Origin: a virus
IMG/VR virus record: IMGVR_UViG_3300022928_002150
Location: 31,809 to 95,808 of that record
Direction: 5' to 3' (one strand)
DNA length: 64,000 bases
How positions within the stretch are numbered: the first letter of the stretch is position 1; the number at the start of each line of letters is the position of its first letter. Shown piece after piece: positions 1 to 9,050 of this stretch. The position numbers were made by a program, and so were the translations under genes. Below the pieces are notes generated by a model. It did not search any database and was not told the origin of the DNA. It saw only the letters and a program-made list of their open reading frames with translations.

Positions 1-1
1 G

Positions 2-1009
2 GCAGCTGCAGTAAATAATAGGTCTCATAAAGACTTTGGACGAGCTAATTTTAAACAACAAGCTTACACCTTAAAAAAGCTTTTTCCCGAGCTTGCAGAA
101 GGTCAAGAGTTGGGACATAAGAATATCAGCGTACTTAGAGCGTCTCTTTCTTCCGTACTTGCATCAATGGATACTAAAGATCCTAGAAGACAATCTATCA
201 AAGCTTTATTTATTCTTGCACAAAATATAGATCGCATTACAGAAGTAGGTGAAATGAGTTTTGACGACTTATTGGATCAGCTAGAAATGAGCGTGTCCAA
301 GGGTTATGAGGTTAAAGCTGAGTATACAAAAGATGTAAAATTACTCTCAGGCATCTCAGGTAGTTTAGAGCTAGAGTTTGAACCCAAAGACCTTAATCAA
401 TATAAAGGACGCTTATCAGGTAAAGTAGGAGAGTTATTTAGGAAAGTAATTACTGACGCATCTTTTGATTTAGCTTCACATGAAGGATTTAGTAGTAATA
501 TAGCTAACATTAAAGGGTCTCCTTCTATGATAGAGGATATAACAGCTCAGAGTCTTCAGCTAATAGACCCTACTAAAAAATATGCTCCTGGGAGAAAAAC
601 AAAAGCAAAGTCCAAAACACAAAATATGCGAGGACCAAAAACTAAAATGAAGAGGAATAAAAAAGTTAAAGCCCGTAGCCCCTCTGGTCCAGGTCGAGGC
701 AAAGGAGCATCTAGTGCTCCTTTAGAGTTATTAGGTATATTGAATCAACAACTACCTAGAGTAGTTGCGAACAATATGGGAGACCCTAGATTGAATTATG
801 TTACAGGCAGATTCGCAAGTAGTGTCAATGTTACTGATGTTACTCAAACAGCTCGAGGTTTTCCAAGTATAGGATATACATATAGAAGGAATCCTTATGA
901 GGTATTCGAAAGAGATCCTGATAGAGATCCTAGAAAACTTATTGATTTATCTATACGCGAAATTGCTGCACAATTCGCTATAGGCAGATTCTATACTAGG
1001 AGAGTATAA
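2..1009 (+). CDS. Virion protein upstream of tail terminator, 5' end cut off
   Basis: This frame is open from the left edge of the window, so the gene is partial. A TTG at 110 is only an internal codon. About 336 residues are visible. The middle (roughly residues 190-235 of the visible part) is a very basic, Lys/Arg/Pro/Gly-rich linker. The C-terminal 100 residues look folded and rich in aromatic residues. It ends one base into the next gene (TAATG overlap), so it is translated with the tail terminator. In lambda-like gene order this place is held by head-tail joining or neck proteins, which makes a connector role likely. I do not recognise the family, so the role is inferred from position only. 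Confidence 0.75.
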   Translation, partial: AAAVNNRSHKDFGRANFKQQAYTLKKLFPELAEGQELGHKNISVLRASLSSVLASMDTKDPRRQSIKALFILAQNIDRITEVGEMSFDDLLDQLEMSVSKGYEVKAEYTKDVKLLSGISGSLELEFEPKDLNQYKGRLSGKVGELFRKVITDASFDLASHEGFSSNIANIKGSPSMIEDITAQSLQLIDPTKKYAPGRKTKAKSKTQNMRGPKTKMKRNKKVKARSPSGPGRGKGASSAPLELLGILNQQLPRVVANNMGDPRLNYVTGRFASSVNVTDVTQTARGFPSIGYTYRRNPYEVFERDPDRDPRKLIDLSIREIAAQFAIGRFYTRRV

Positions 1010-1464
1010 TGGCGTATCCAAGAGAGTACGCTACTAGAAGACAGTCTATTGTAGACGCACTTGTAGAAGCCTTAAAGACTATAGACGGTACAGGAGAGTT
1101 TTATACAAATGTGTATAATAATGTAAGTCCGAGATTAAAATTCTGGGATGAGATTGATGACTTTCCAGCGATACATCTAAATGCGGGTTCAGAGAGAAGA
1201 GAGTATCAAGGAGGAGGATATAGAGATAGATTCTTATCGGTTGTTATTAGATGTTATGTAAAAGAAGAAGACGCTATTGAAGCGTTGGATAAACTTTTAG
1301 AAGACACTGAAACAGTATTAGAACTAAACTCTAGATTAGAATATCTTGATAAACTAGGCTCTAGACAATACACGCACCAAATCTCGCTCATTAGTATAGA
1401 TACTGATGAAGGAGTATTAGAACCTTACGGAGTAGGAGAAATATTAGTTGAGGTTCGTTATTAG
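1009..1464 (+). CDS. Tail terminator protein (lambda gpU-like)
   Basis: This 151-residue protein has the size, position and style of tail terminator proteins, which cap the growing tail tube and form the joint to the head. The N-terminus is helical (RRQSIVDALVEALKTI). Beta segments follow, including an FPAIHLN strand and a sequence ending in ILVEVRY, which fits the gpU alpha/beta fold. It overlaps the previous gene by one base and is followed by the tail tube gene, matching lambda order U-V. The assignment rests on synteny and fold-like pattern rather than on a catalytic motif. Confidence 0.75.
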   Translation: MAYPREYATRRQSIVDALVEALKTIDGTGEFYTNVYNNVSPRLKFWDEIDDFPAIHLNAGSERREYQGGGYRDRFLSVVIRCYVKEEDAIEALDKLLEDTETVLELNSRLEYLDKLGSRQYTHQISLISIDTDEGVLEPYGVGEILVEVRY

Positions 1465-1528
1465 AAAATGCTGACACGAATAAATATTCACGTTCAGGCC
1501 TTTTCAAGTTTCATAGGAGATTACAACT

Positions 1529-2689
1529 ATGGCATCAATATTACAATTTAGTAGAAATACTAAAGCCTATCTGCAAATGGGCGCCGATGTGTGGGAGCTG
1601 CCAATTCTTGACGGATTCTCATTTTCACAGGCAACAAATGCATCAGAAATTACTCTTAACGAAGCTGCAAACAGTGCAGGAGTATCAAGACGAGCTAGAC
1701 AAATGTTTACCGACTCTTACGCTCCTGCTGAGTGGAGTTTTACTACTTATATTCGTCCTAACGGAGGAGCTGATGGCGCAGCCGGTCTTGGTTGCATTGA
1801 AGAAGCTCTGTGGGCGAACATGATTGCTACAGGCCAAGCCTACGATGATACCACGGGCCTCTTTACTTTAGGTGTTGATAAGAGTACTGCAAACACTACT
1901 GTTTTTGACTTTACTAATTCTAACAAAACAACACTTAATACTTTTACACTGTGGATGGTTCTTGGAGCATGTGGTACAGATCCTACGGCTGCTAGCTTTA
2001 GTGAAGCCCAAGGTCAGACAGTATATAAAATTAGCAATAGTGTTATTAACTCTGCTGCTATTGATTTTGATATCGATGGGATCGCTCAAATTACTTGGTC
2101 TGGGTTCGGCTCTTTGGTAGAGGATCTTACAGATGTTGCAGAAGGATCAGGAGGCTGGCCTGATGTTACTGGAGGCGGTTCAAATAATCTTGTAACTACA
2201 GGTATTGACAGCACTGCTAACTTTATTAGAAACAGACTGACTAGTCTTTCTGTTGTGGGAGATTTAGGTGGTGGTAGTACTACATATTCCGTGGTACTGA
2301 CTGGAGGAAGTTTATCGATCGAGAATAACCTAACCTTCTTAACTCCAGAAACTCTTTGTAGTGTTAACCAACCTTTAGGTCATATTACAGGTTCCAGATC
2401 TGTTAGTGGAAGTTTCACTTGTTACCTTGACGCTGAAGGTGACTCAAGTGCTCAACTTTTCCAAGATGTACTATCTGCCAACACTATTGTTACCAATGAA
2501 ATGGCTCTTACATTTGGAATAGGAGGAGCTAGTGCTCCTGCATGTTCTGTTACTATGCCTCGCTGTCACTTAGAAGTGCCTAGTCATAGTATTGAAGATG
2601 TTATTTCAGTAGAGACGTCCTTCCACGCTTTGCCTAGCAGCTTAGACGGAGCGGATGAAGCAACGGTTACATATTTAGGTACTGCATAA
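1529..2689 (+). CDS. Major tail tube protein (lambda gpV-like)
   Basis: This 386-residue protein is beta-rich and high in Ser/Thr/Gly, starting MASILQFSRNTKAYL. The strong ribosome-binding site (AGGAG about 9 bases before ATG), the position between terminator and tape-measure chaperones, and the clean terminator directly after it all fit the abundantly made tail tube subunit. It is longer than lambda gpV (246 residues), so an extra surface domain is likely in the C-terminal half (about residues 200-386), as in gpV itself, which carries an Ig-like domain. The gene has its own downstream hairpin, so it can be expressed above the level of the genes after it. Confidence 0.85.
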   Translation: MASILQFSRNTKAYLQMGADVWELPILDGFSFSQATNASEITLNEAANSAGVSRRARQMFTDSYAPAEWSFTTYIRPNGGADGAAGLGCIEEALWANMIATGQAYDDTTGLFTLGVDKSTANTTVFDFTNSNKTTLNTFTLWMVLGACGTDPTAASFSEAQGQTVYKISNSVINSAAIDFDIDGIAQITWSGFGSLVEDLTDVAEGSGGWPDVTGGGSNNLVTTGIDSTANFIRNRLTSLSVVGDLGGGSTTYSVVLTGGSLSIENNLTFLTPETLCSVNQPLGHITGSRSVSGSFTCYLDAEGDSSAQLFQDVLSANTIVTNEMALTFGIGGASAPACSVTMPRCHLEVPSHSIEDVISVETSFHALPSSLDGADEATVTYLGTA

Positions 2690-2715
2690 AATTTAAATAG
2701 GTATTTTTAAATAAT

Positions 2716-2744
2716 AAAAGGGGCGCTCAGCCCCTTTTATTTAT
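2716..2744 (+). terminator. Rho-independent terminator after the tail tube gene
   Basis: A perfect 9-bp stem (AAAAGGGGC at 2716-2724, GCCCCTTTT at 2730-2738) with loop GCTCA runs into TTTTATTTAT. The stem has T-runs on both sides, so it could work on either strand. It separates the abundant tail tube gene from the chaperone/tape-measure unit, which has a new promoter 20 bp further on. Confidence 0.85.
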
Positions 2745-2764
2745 CCCCACCCCAAAAATTTTTC

Positions 2765-2793
2765 TTGACTTTTATGTTGCCATACTTTATACT
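2765..2793 (+). promoter_or_regulatory. Sigma70-type promoter for chaperone/tape-measure operon
   Basis: TTGACT (2765-2770), 17-bp spacer, TATACT (2788-2793), preceded by an A5T5 tract that resembles an UP element. It lies between the terminator and the G-like chaperone gene and would start transcription near 2800. Confidence 0.8.
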
Positions 2794-2844
2794 ATGTGGT
2801 AAGAAAAATCAATTTCTTTTCTACATATACAAGGAAAATACTTA

Positions 2845-3267
2845 ATGACAGATAAACCTATTTCACTTGCTAGCTTAATGACTCCTAGCAAAACTGTGTC
2901 TATTTCTTTTCCAGGATGTCCTGGGATGGAAGTAGATCTGTGCTATTTAGCACGAGAAGAATTATTAAAACTTAGAAAAAAATGTCTAACAACTAAATTT
3001 GACAAACGCACTCGTCAGCCCGAAGAAATCCTAGATGATGATAAATTCTTAGAAGAATATGTTAGTGCGGTAATTAAAGGGTGGAAAGGCTTCAAACTAG
3101 ATTATCTAGAAGAGCTCATCCTAGTAGATGTATCTTCTCAAGATGAGAATAGTGAACTCCCTTTTACACAAGAAAATGCACAATTGCTAATGAAAAACTC
3201 AGGTACATTTGATACATGGGTTACAGAAACTGTCGGTGATTTAGAAAATTTTACGGGGAACAAGTAA
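2845..3267 (+). CDS. Tail assembly chaperone, short form (lambda gpG-like)
   Basis: This 140-residue acidic protein sits directly before the tape-measure gene, where siphoviruses encode the chaperone that coats the tape measure during tail assembly. The ribosome-binding site AAGGAAAATACTTA precedes ATG at 2845. The last codons form a slippery sequence, and the TAA stop at 3265-3267 lies inside a perfect hairpin stem, so part of the ribosomes are expected to slip by -1 and make the longer G-T form. Sequence identity between gpG-type proteins is low in general, so the assignment is by position, size and the frameshift signal. Confidence 0.85.
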   Translation: MTDKPISLASLMTPSKTVSISFPGCPGMEVDLCYLAREELLKLRKKCLTTKFDKRTRQPEEILDDDKFLEEYVSAVIKGWKGFKLDYLEELILVDVSSQDENSELPFTQENAQLLMKNSGTFDTWVTETVGDLENFTGNK

Positions 3268-3689
3268 CGAAAATAATATCGTTACTTGAGCGTTATACGA
3301 GAGAAGCAGATAGTACAATAGATATAGAAAAGTATTATGCTATATGTGAAAAACTAGGACAAGAACCCGATCCGGAAAAGCTGCCAATTACTTTAGATAA
3401 ATTTCCTGAAGAGGTACAGACTGCGATCGTAATATACGATCTGCTGCCTGATCGGTGGGAAGGAATGTCAGGGAGCTATCTAGGAAAAGAGTGGGCATCT
3501 GTTAATCTTTTACTAGATATTTATGAAGTGCCCTATCGTAAAGACGTAATATATTTTTCTAAGGTTTATGAAAACATAAAAGTGCGATATATGTCTGAAA
3601 AGGCAGAACAAACTAGAAAGGCCGAAGAACGAAAAAGTCGAGCGGCAGGAGGCAATGGAACAAATTTTGCCCATAATGTATCTGGATAA
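2845..3689 (+). CDS. Tail assembly chaperone, frameshifted long form (gpGT-like)
   Basis: A -1 shift at about 3252 joins the 136 codons of the short form to an open frame of 145 codons that runs from before the slippery site to the TAA at 3687-3689. The fusion is about 281 residues: join(2845..3252, 3252..3689). The T part has no good start of its own near its beginning. An ATG at 3465 is internal to a continuous coding sequence that begins YGEQVTKIISLLERYTREA. The T part is helical and its tail is charged (EKAEQTRKAEERKSRAAGG). The known role of GT proteins is to bind the tape measure and recruit tail tube subunits. The stop overlaps the tape-measure ATG. Confidence 0.85.
3246..3288 (+). promoter_or_regulatory. 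Programmed -1 frameshift signal in tail chaperone gene
   Basis: The slippery heptamer A AAT TTT (3246-3252) fits the X XXY YYZ rule in the zero frame. Eight bases downstream there is a perfect 10-bp hairpin: CAAGTAACGA (3261-3270), loop AAATAATA, TCGTTACTTG (3279-3288). The zero-frame stop codon is inside the 5' arm. Both elements are standard stimulators of -1 frameshifting, and the -1 frame stays open for 145 more codons. Confidence 0.85.
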
Positions 3690-6600
3690 TGGCTAAAAGA
3701 AATAAGGTATATATTGATGTAGTAATTGATGATAAAGGCACTACCAAAAAAGTAGCACTTTCCCAGAAACAATTAGGAGAAGCAGCTGCAGCTGCAGGTA
3801 ATCAAGTACAAAATACTGATAGGCGCCTTAAAGGAGCAGCACAGGCTTCTTCAAATGCTACTAAGAATTTTTCAAAAATGTCCCAGGGGATCTCGGGGGG
3901 TCTCGTTCCTGCTTATGCAACCCTGGCCGCTTCTTTATTTGCTGTATCTGCTGTCTTTCAATTCTTAAAAGACGCAGGAAATCTCGAAACTCTGCAAGCC
4001 GGACAGGTTGCCTATGCAGGTGCTACCGGTATTGCCATGCGCACCCTCACAGAGGACATCATTCAAGCAACTGATGCTCAAATCGCTTTTCAAGATGCTG
4101 CAAGCGCAGCATCTATAGGTGTTGCTGCAGGTCTTAGTGCCGATGTACTAACCCGACTTGGAGCGGCTGCAAAGTCTACTTCAGTAATTCTAGGTAGAGA
4201 TGTTACTGACTCTTTTAATCGTCTTGTTCGAGGTGTTACAAAAGCAGAGCCAGAATTACTAGATGAATTAGGTATTATTCTAAGATTAGATACCGCCATG
4301 GAGAATTATAAGACTCAGCTGGGGTTGGGTGAAGTAGAATTAAATGCTTTCCAAAGATCTCAGGCAGTAGCAAACGAAGTATTGGACCAAGCCGAAAACA
4401 AGTTTGGACGAATACTTAAAATTACAGCGGTTGCTCCAAATAAATTTAATAAATTAGGTAAAGCCTTCGATGATATCTTAATACAAATTAAAGGTGTGGC
4501 AGCGGCTGTTGCTGGACCTTTTGCAGATGTTTTAATAAAAACACCAGAATTAGCAGGAGCTGCTATTTTATTATTGGTATCAGGGCCCTTAAAGGCCGCC
4601 ATTCCCGGCCTCCAGAACATGGGAGAGAAGACTAAAGAAGTAGCAAAGCTAGCAGAGGCATCCTTTACAAAAGCTTCTGACGAGTTAGAAAGATATAAAA
4701 AATCCGCTTCGAACTTTGAATTGCTAGGAACAAAAGGTGCAGGCGGTCTTAAATCGGCAGCGGCCGGAGATGCTGCTGATATTCTGAAAGCTGCTAATGC
4801 TGGTGGCGGAAAAAGAGGCCCCTTACGTAAGCTCACAGGCGACGTAGACAAAATTACTAACGAAGTTGCACTAAAGATGAAAAAAGGCGCTATGGCTGGA
4901 GAAGGCGCTTATAAAAAAATGAGCCTTAAAATACGTCGTGACTTCATATCTGCAATGGACGATATAATAGCTGCTAATGATATAGCTGCGGGCAAAGTAT
5001 CGAGTAGATGGGAAATAGCCACTAAAAAAATGCAGATTGGTATTAAACGAACTGAAGTCGTATTTAAGGGCGTATTTGCTAGTATAAAAGCGGGTGCTGC
5101 AATTGCGGCTCGCGCTGTAAGCATTGCCTTTTCAGCTATTGGTTGGATAGGCATAATTTATACTTTGTATGAAGTTATAGAAGGATTTAGAAAGACAGAG
5201 GAAGTCGCTAAGAAATCTAACGATGTATTTGCAGTACAAAGAGATAGAGTCGCAAGACTAGTAGAAGACTATAAGAACTTTTCAGCTATCCAGAAAATTT
5301 TATCTGAAGAGGGAGGAAACATAATTTCTACCTATGCAGCTTTCGGAAACCTAGCAAACTCACTTTCCAATTCAGCTTTCAAAAATTTTGGTAAGGCTCT
5401 TAGCGAATCCTCTGATGATCTTACAGCAGCCAGAGAGAAGGCGGAGGATGAGGTAAAAAGATTAGAGAGGGCTCGGGATAGGGTGCAGGGCCGGCGCTCA
5501 CTTTCGTTCATAGAGGACAGGTCGGCCTTTGATTATGGAGCTGCAGTTGATCTTGAAAGAATCCAAGAACTTACTGAAGAAATAGCAGAAGCTCAAAAGA
5601 AAACTACAGGTAGTACTATAGCTCTTTTAGCAGAAATGAACCCAGAAAAATTCGGAAAATTCAAAGAGTTTTTAGATATTCAAATAGATTCATTTAATGC
5701 TCAAGATGAATCCTTAATTAAGAATTCTAGATCAGCTAACGAGTATTTTAACAAGCTCCAGGCACTAAGAACCGCGAAAGTTATTGAAAAGAGTCAGATT
5801 GAAGAATTGCTTCAAGCTAGAGAGCTATTTGTTGAAGTAAGTAAAGGCGTGGCAGCTTATGATAAAGCTATTACAGACGTAACAAAAAGCGGAACTACTT
5901 TAGTTAATAAGATAATGCCTGTTTCTGAGGCACAGAAATATTTAACAGCTCTTAACAACCTTGATACAGCTATACAGAAACTGGAAGCAGATCAAAACAA
6001 TCTTAATACAAATGATCCAAGAATAAAAGGGATACAGGACAGAAAAGCTAGGTTAATAGAAGAGAGAGACCTAGTAACAAGCATAATATCTTTTGAGGGA
6101 AAACAGGCTACAGAGTTATTAAATAAACGACAACAAATTACAGCAAATTTACGAAATGCAGATGGTATTACAAAGTCCAGACTCAATACAGAGCTTAAAA
6201 TATTTGAAAACGACCAAAAGAAATTAAAGCTAGAAAAAGATATTGCTACGTTAGAGGAAACAGCCCGGATTAATACCTTGAAATTGTCACCAGAGGAATT
6301 GCAGAAAATAAAAAATTTACGAGTTGAAATACAACTACTAGGGGATAGAAATAATCTTGCTAGAGATGCTTTGGCACTTCAAGAACTAAATAACGAAATT
6401 AGAAAAATAGATACGGCTGCAGATATAGCTAAGACTCAACGACAGGCAGGGTTTTTAATTACTACTCAAAGCTTAACAGGACTACAAAAGCAGCTTGCTG
6501 CCGAAGCAAAGAAAGAAAGCGATCTAACTGCTATCATAGAAACTAATAGGCAAAAGATACTAGAAACAACCGTGGATGAAAACGGTGAGCTTAGGGTGTT

Positions 6601-8098
6601 ATCTGACACACAGCAGGAGCTCGTTGATAAACTAAGAGCTGCTAATGTTCTGAGACTAGCGGAACTGAGTCTTCTACCTCTAACGAAAGAAAGATTGGAG
6701 CGCCAAAACGATCTTGCAGATCTTAATAACGCACAAAGTATTAAAAAAATAAAACTACTAACCCGACAGAAAATACTTGAGGCGGGTCTTACTGCAGGGC
6801 AATCACGTCGTCAACAGATAATAAATCAACAAAGACTATTAGAGTTAGAGATTAGACAAAGTAAAGAAAAAGAGCTAGAGCTGCGTAACGCTATAGACGA
6901 GAATACTGTCTCGAATGTCGAGAATTCAAAGAGAACCTTAGCGATCGCCACAGCTACAAGAGAGCAGAAGCAGGCTGAACTTGATATTTTAATGCGTTCT
7001 ACTGAAGCAATGGAGCAGTATAGACTAGCCATTGCTAACGGTTTTGAATCAGGGCTACAACAGGCTATAAATGATTTATTAACAGGAGCCGAAAGCAGCT
7101 TCAGAGATAGTTTATTAAACTTAACAAAATCTGTATTTGAAACTTTAGCGGGTAAATTTTCGGAGATTATGGCCGATTCGATGATAGATATGATAGCCCG
7201 TAGTAATTTGGGGTCTAAAATTTTTCGTGGAATGACTTTAACAGATAAAGTTGCAGAAGGCCATAGAAAGGGTGCAAAAATACTTGACACACAACTCGAT
7301 ACAACTAGTACTAATATGGCCACAACACTTAAAGACGCCTTTACAAACGGAGCAGCCGCACTTGCGGAGACTATTAGAGCTGCTTGTGCTTCTTGTGCCT
7401 GTGATAAGGCAAACGACAGTAACATGTCTGAGATACTTAATCCGTCTCCGGCGAACCCTGTAAAAACTGCCCAAGATGTAGGAGAAGCAGCGGCAAAGCC
7501 TTTAGAAACCGCTACTAACGAAGTAAAGAAAGTACTAAACGAAGAGACAACTTTTACAGAAACGATTAAAACTTCTTTTTCTAAGTTTTTTGAAGGTGCA
7601 AAAGGATTAGGAAGTGATCTTGCTGGATTCTTGAAAGGGTTCGGGACAGGTCTAGCAAGTTTCTTGAAAAGCTTTTTAGCTAGTCTTACAGGAGTAGCAT
7701 CTGGTGGAGGAAGTATACTTAGCACTGTTTTTGCAGTAATAGGTTCAATATTCACAGGAGGAGCAGCGCCGGTGCCCTTAGCTAATGGAGGTGTAGTAGA
7801 TAAGCCGACCTATGCACTAATAGGAGAAGGTAGGTATAATGAAGCTGTTATTCCTATGCCCGATGGGAAGAGAGTCCCTGTAGAGTTAAAAGATAAAAGA
7901 ATAGGGTCAAACCAGAATAATAATGTTACAGTTAATGTTAGTATGGGAGAAGGGGGCAGAACCTCTACTTCCTCAACGCAGGAAGAGTCTGGTAGAGACG
8001 CTGTTAAACTAGGAAATATAATAGCTAAGGCAGTACAAGAGGAACTTCAAAATCAAAAGCGCTCTGGAGGGATACTTAGCCCATACGGAGCTGCATAA
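3689..8098 (+). CDS. Tail tape-measure protein (lambda gpH-like)
   Basis: This 1,469-residue protein is the largest in the replication-proximal half of the tail operon. It sets tail length and is injected or released at infection. It is mostly alpha-helical, with Ala-rich hydrophobic stretches near residues 70-95, 290-305 and 465-500. Long charged coiled coils follow (about 570-1150). A C-terminal segment has amphipathic Gly/Leu repeats and ends with a typical tape-measure tail (LANGGVVDKPTYALIGEGRYNEAVIPMPDG, here cut for clarity to its GGVV, IGEG and EAVIPMPDG motifs). An unusual cysteine cluster CASCAC sits near residue 1232. Start and stop overlap both neighbours (TAATG). Confidence 0.95.
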   Translation: MAKRNKVYIDVVIDDKGTTKKVALSQKQLGEAAAAAGNQVQNTDRRLKGAAQASSNATKNFSKMSQGISGGLVPAYATLAASLFAVSAVFQFLKDAGNLETLQAGQVAYAGATGIAMRTLTEDIIQATDAQIAFQDAASAASIGVAAGLSADVLTRLGAAAKSTSVILGRDVTDSFNRLVRGVTKAEPELLDELGIILRLDTAMENYKTQLGLGEVELNAFQRSQAVANEVLDQAENKFGRILKITAVAPNKFNKLGKAFDDILIQIKGVAAAVAGPFADVLIKTPELAGAAILLLVSGPLKAAIPGLQNMGEKTKEVAKLAEASFTKASDELERYKKSASNFELLGTKGAGGLKSAAAGDAADILKAANAGGGKRGPLRKLTGDVDKITNEVALKMKKGAMAGEGAYKKMSLKIRRDFISAMDDIIAANDIAAGKVSSRWEIATKKMQIGIKRTEVVFKGVFASIKAGAAIAARAVSIAFSAIGWIGIIYTLYEVIEGFRKTEEVAKKSNDVFAVQRDRVARLVEDYKNFSAIQKILSEEGGNIISTYAAFGNLANSLSNSAFKNFGKALSESSDDLTAAREKAEDEVKRLERARDRVQGRRSLSFIEDRSAFDYGAAVDLERIQELTEEIAEAQKKTTGSTIALLAEMNPEKFGKFKEFLDIQIDSFNAQDESLIKNSRSANEYFNKLQALRTAKVIEKSQIEELLQARELFVEVSKGVAAYDKAITDVTKSGTTLVNKIMPVSEAQKYLTALNNLDTAIQKLEADQNNLNTNDPRIKGIQDRKARLIEERDLVTSIISFEGKQATELLNKRQQITANLRNADGITKSRLNTELKIFENDQKKLKLEKDIATLEETARINTLKLSPEELQKIKNLRVEIQLLGDRNNLARDALALQELNNEIRKIDTAADIAKTQRQAGFLITTQSLTGLQKQLAAEAKKESDLTAIIETNRQKILETTVDENGELRVLSDTQQELVDKLRAANVLRLAELSLLPLTKERLERQNDLADLNNAQSIKKIKLLTRQKILEAGLTAGQSRRQQIINQQRLLELEIRQSKEKELELRNAIDENTVSNVENSKRTLAIATATREQKQAELDILMRSTEAMEQYRLAIANGFESGLQQAINDLLTGAESSFRDSLLNLTKSVFETLAGKFSEIMADSMIDMIARSNLGSKIFRGMTLTDKVAEGHRKGAKILDTQLDTTSTNMATTLKDAFTNGAAALAETIRAACASCACDKANDSNMSEILNPSPANPVKTAQDVGEAAAKPLETATNEVKKVLNEETTFTETIKTSFSKFFEGAKGLGSDLAGFLKGFGTGLASFLKSFLASLTGVASGGGSILSTVFAVIGSIFTGGAAPVPLANGGVVDKPTYALIGEGRYNEAVIPMPDGKRVPVELKDKRIGSNQNNNVTVNVSMGEGGRTSTSSTQEESGRDAVKLGNIIAKAVQEELQNQKRSGGILSPYGAA

Positions 8099-8736
8099 TG
8101 TCAGTAGGATTTGATATAGGGTTTATTATAATTGCAGACGATATTTCTTTTACTAGAATAAGCGGGACAAATGATGGAACTATAGATTCAATAACTACAA
8201 ATTTATCTGTATTTGAACTGGGAGAAATAGTAACTATTGTAAATAGTTTTGAGAGTCAAAATGACGGAACTTTTTTAGTTACTTCATCAAATGAATTTAC
8301 ATTAGGAGTAACTAGGTTAACCCCTATAGATAATCAAGGTGTAGAATCTGTACCTGTAGTTCCAATGGTCGCGTCTGCAAGCCCTAGTATAAACTTGAGA
8401 AGAGTAGACATAATATGTCCTGATAGAAATTTTAAAAAAATAATTACACCACAGATATTATCAGTAAATTTTGGAGATGGATATCAAAGCAGAATTAAAG
8501 ACGGAGTATTTACTAGAAATGAAGAGTACTCCGTTTCTTTTATAAACAGAAGCCCAGAAGTTATAGAAAAAATAGTAAGATTTTTTGAAAGAACAGAAGG
8601 AGTAAAATCTTTTCCCTATGTAGTAAGAGACGAACCCTTTTATCAGATACCTGTCATTTGTCAAGAATTTTCAGTAATTTACATTAGTGATTATCATTCT
8701 GGCTGTGATGCCAAGTTTAAAAGAGTAAAAAGTTAA
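8098..8736 (+). CDS. Minor tail protein, gpM-like, copy 1
   Basis: The protein has 212 residues. Residues about 100-212 carry a gpM-type domain marked by CPDR, VNFGDGYQSR, the VSFINRSPEVIEKIVRFFERTEG helix region and SFPYVVRD followed by VICQEF. The first 90 residues are an extra beta-rich extension. In lambda, gpM sits between tape measure and gpL and is needed to build the tail tip. This gene is the first of three consecutive genes with the same domain; the others are at 9051 and 9508. It is coupled to the tape measure by a TAATG overlap. Confidence 0.8.
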   Translation: MSVGFDIGFIIIADDISFTRISGTNDGTIDSITTNLSVFELGEIVTIVNSFESQNDGTFLVTSSNEFTLGVTRLTPIDNQGVESVPVVPMVASASPSINLRRVDIICPDRNFKKIITPQILSVNFGDGYQSRIKDGVFTRNEEYSVSFINRSPEVIEKIVRFFERTEGVKSFPYVVRDEPFYQIPVICQEFSVIYISDYHSGCDAKFKRVKS

Positions 8737-8737
8737 T

Positions 8738-8833
8738 ATGAGAAAAATCAGTAGAAAAGGATTACAGCAGTATATTTTTTTATGTGTACTAGGTTTTTTC
8801 TTTGGTATAATAATAGGACTTGTTCTTTACTAA
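8738..8833 (+). CDS. 31-residue single-helix membrane peptide in tail operon
   Basis: MRKISRKGLQQY is followed by a hydrophobic segment (IFLCVLGFFFGIIIGLVLY) that reaches the C-terminus. The positively charged N-terminus predicts an N-in orientation. The ATG begins one base after the stop of the gpM-like gene, and AAAAAG serves as a weak ribosome-binding site. Its place inside the tail operon beside another tiny membrane protein suggests a lysis or membrane-access role, but no family was recognised. Confidence 0.55.
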   Translation: MRKISRKGLQQYIFLCVLGFFFGIIIGLVLY

Positions 8834-8854
8834 GTAGAGAGGCACGTAAAGTGT

Positions 8855-9022
8855 ATGGAGAAAAGTGTGAGCGCTTTAGAAGTTGTAAATACGGGCTGGC
8901 CTATAGCGGTCGCTTTCGTTACGCTAGTAATTGTACTGGCGAAAATGCACGCTGATATTGAGCAAATAAAAGAGAAAGTAAAAGTTCTTTTCGAGCTTTG
9001 GAATAACAGAAACAATAGCTGA
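8855..9022 (+). CDS. 55-residue membrane protein with coiled-coil tail
   Basis: MEKSVSALEVVNTG is followed by one transmembrane segment (WPIAVAFVTLVIVLAKM) and then a charged heptad-like stretch (DIEQIKEKVKVLFELWNNRN). GAGAGGCACG precedes the start. The shape (short N-terminal helix, coiled coil afterwards) is seen in small holin-like and hemolysin-XhlA-like proteins, but the match is only structural. It follows the 31-residue membrane peptide by 21 bases and precedes the second gpM-like gene. Confidence 0.6.
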   Translation: MEKSVSALEVVNTGWPIAVAFVTLVIVLAKMHADIEQIKEKVKVLFELWNNRNNS

Positions 9023-9050
9023 GATAGATAATGATTAAGAGTATTAAATA

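Noticed and set aside
6826-7755. 309-codon frame antisense to the tape-measure gene
   Set aside because: Ser/Ala/Leu-rich shadow frame caused by the codon pattern of the tape measure; no ribosome-binding site or promoter.
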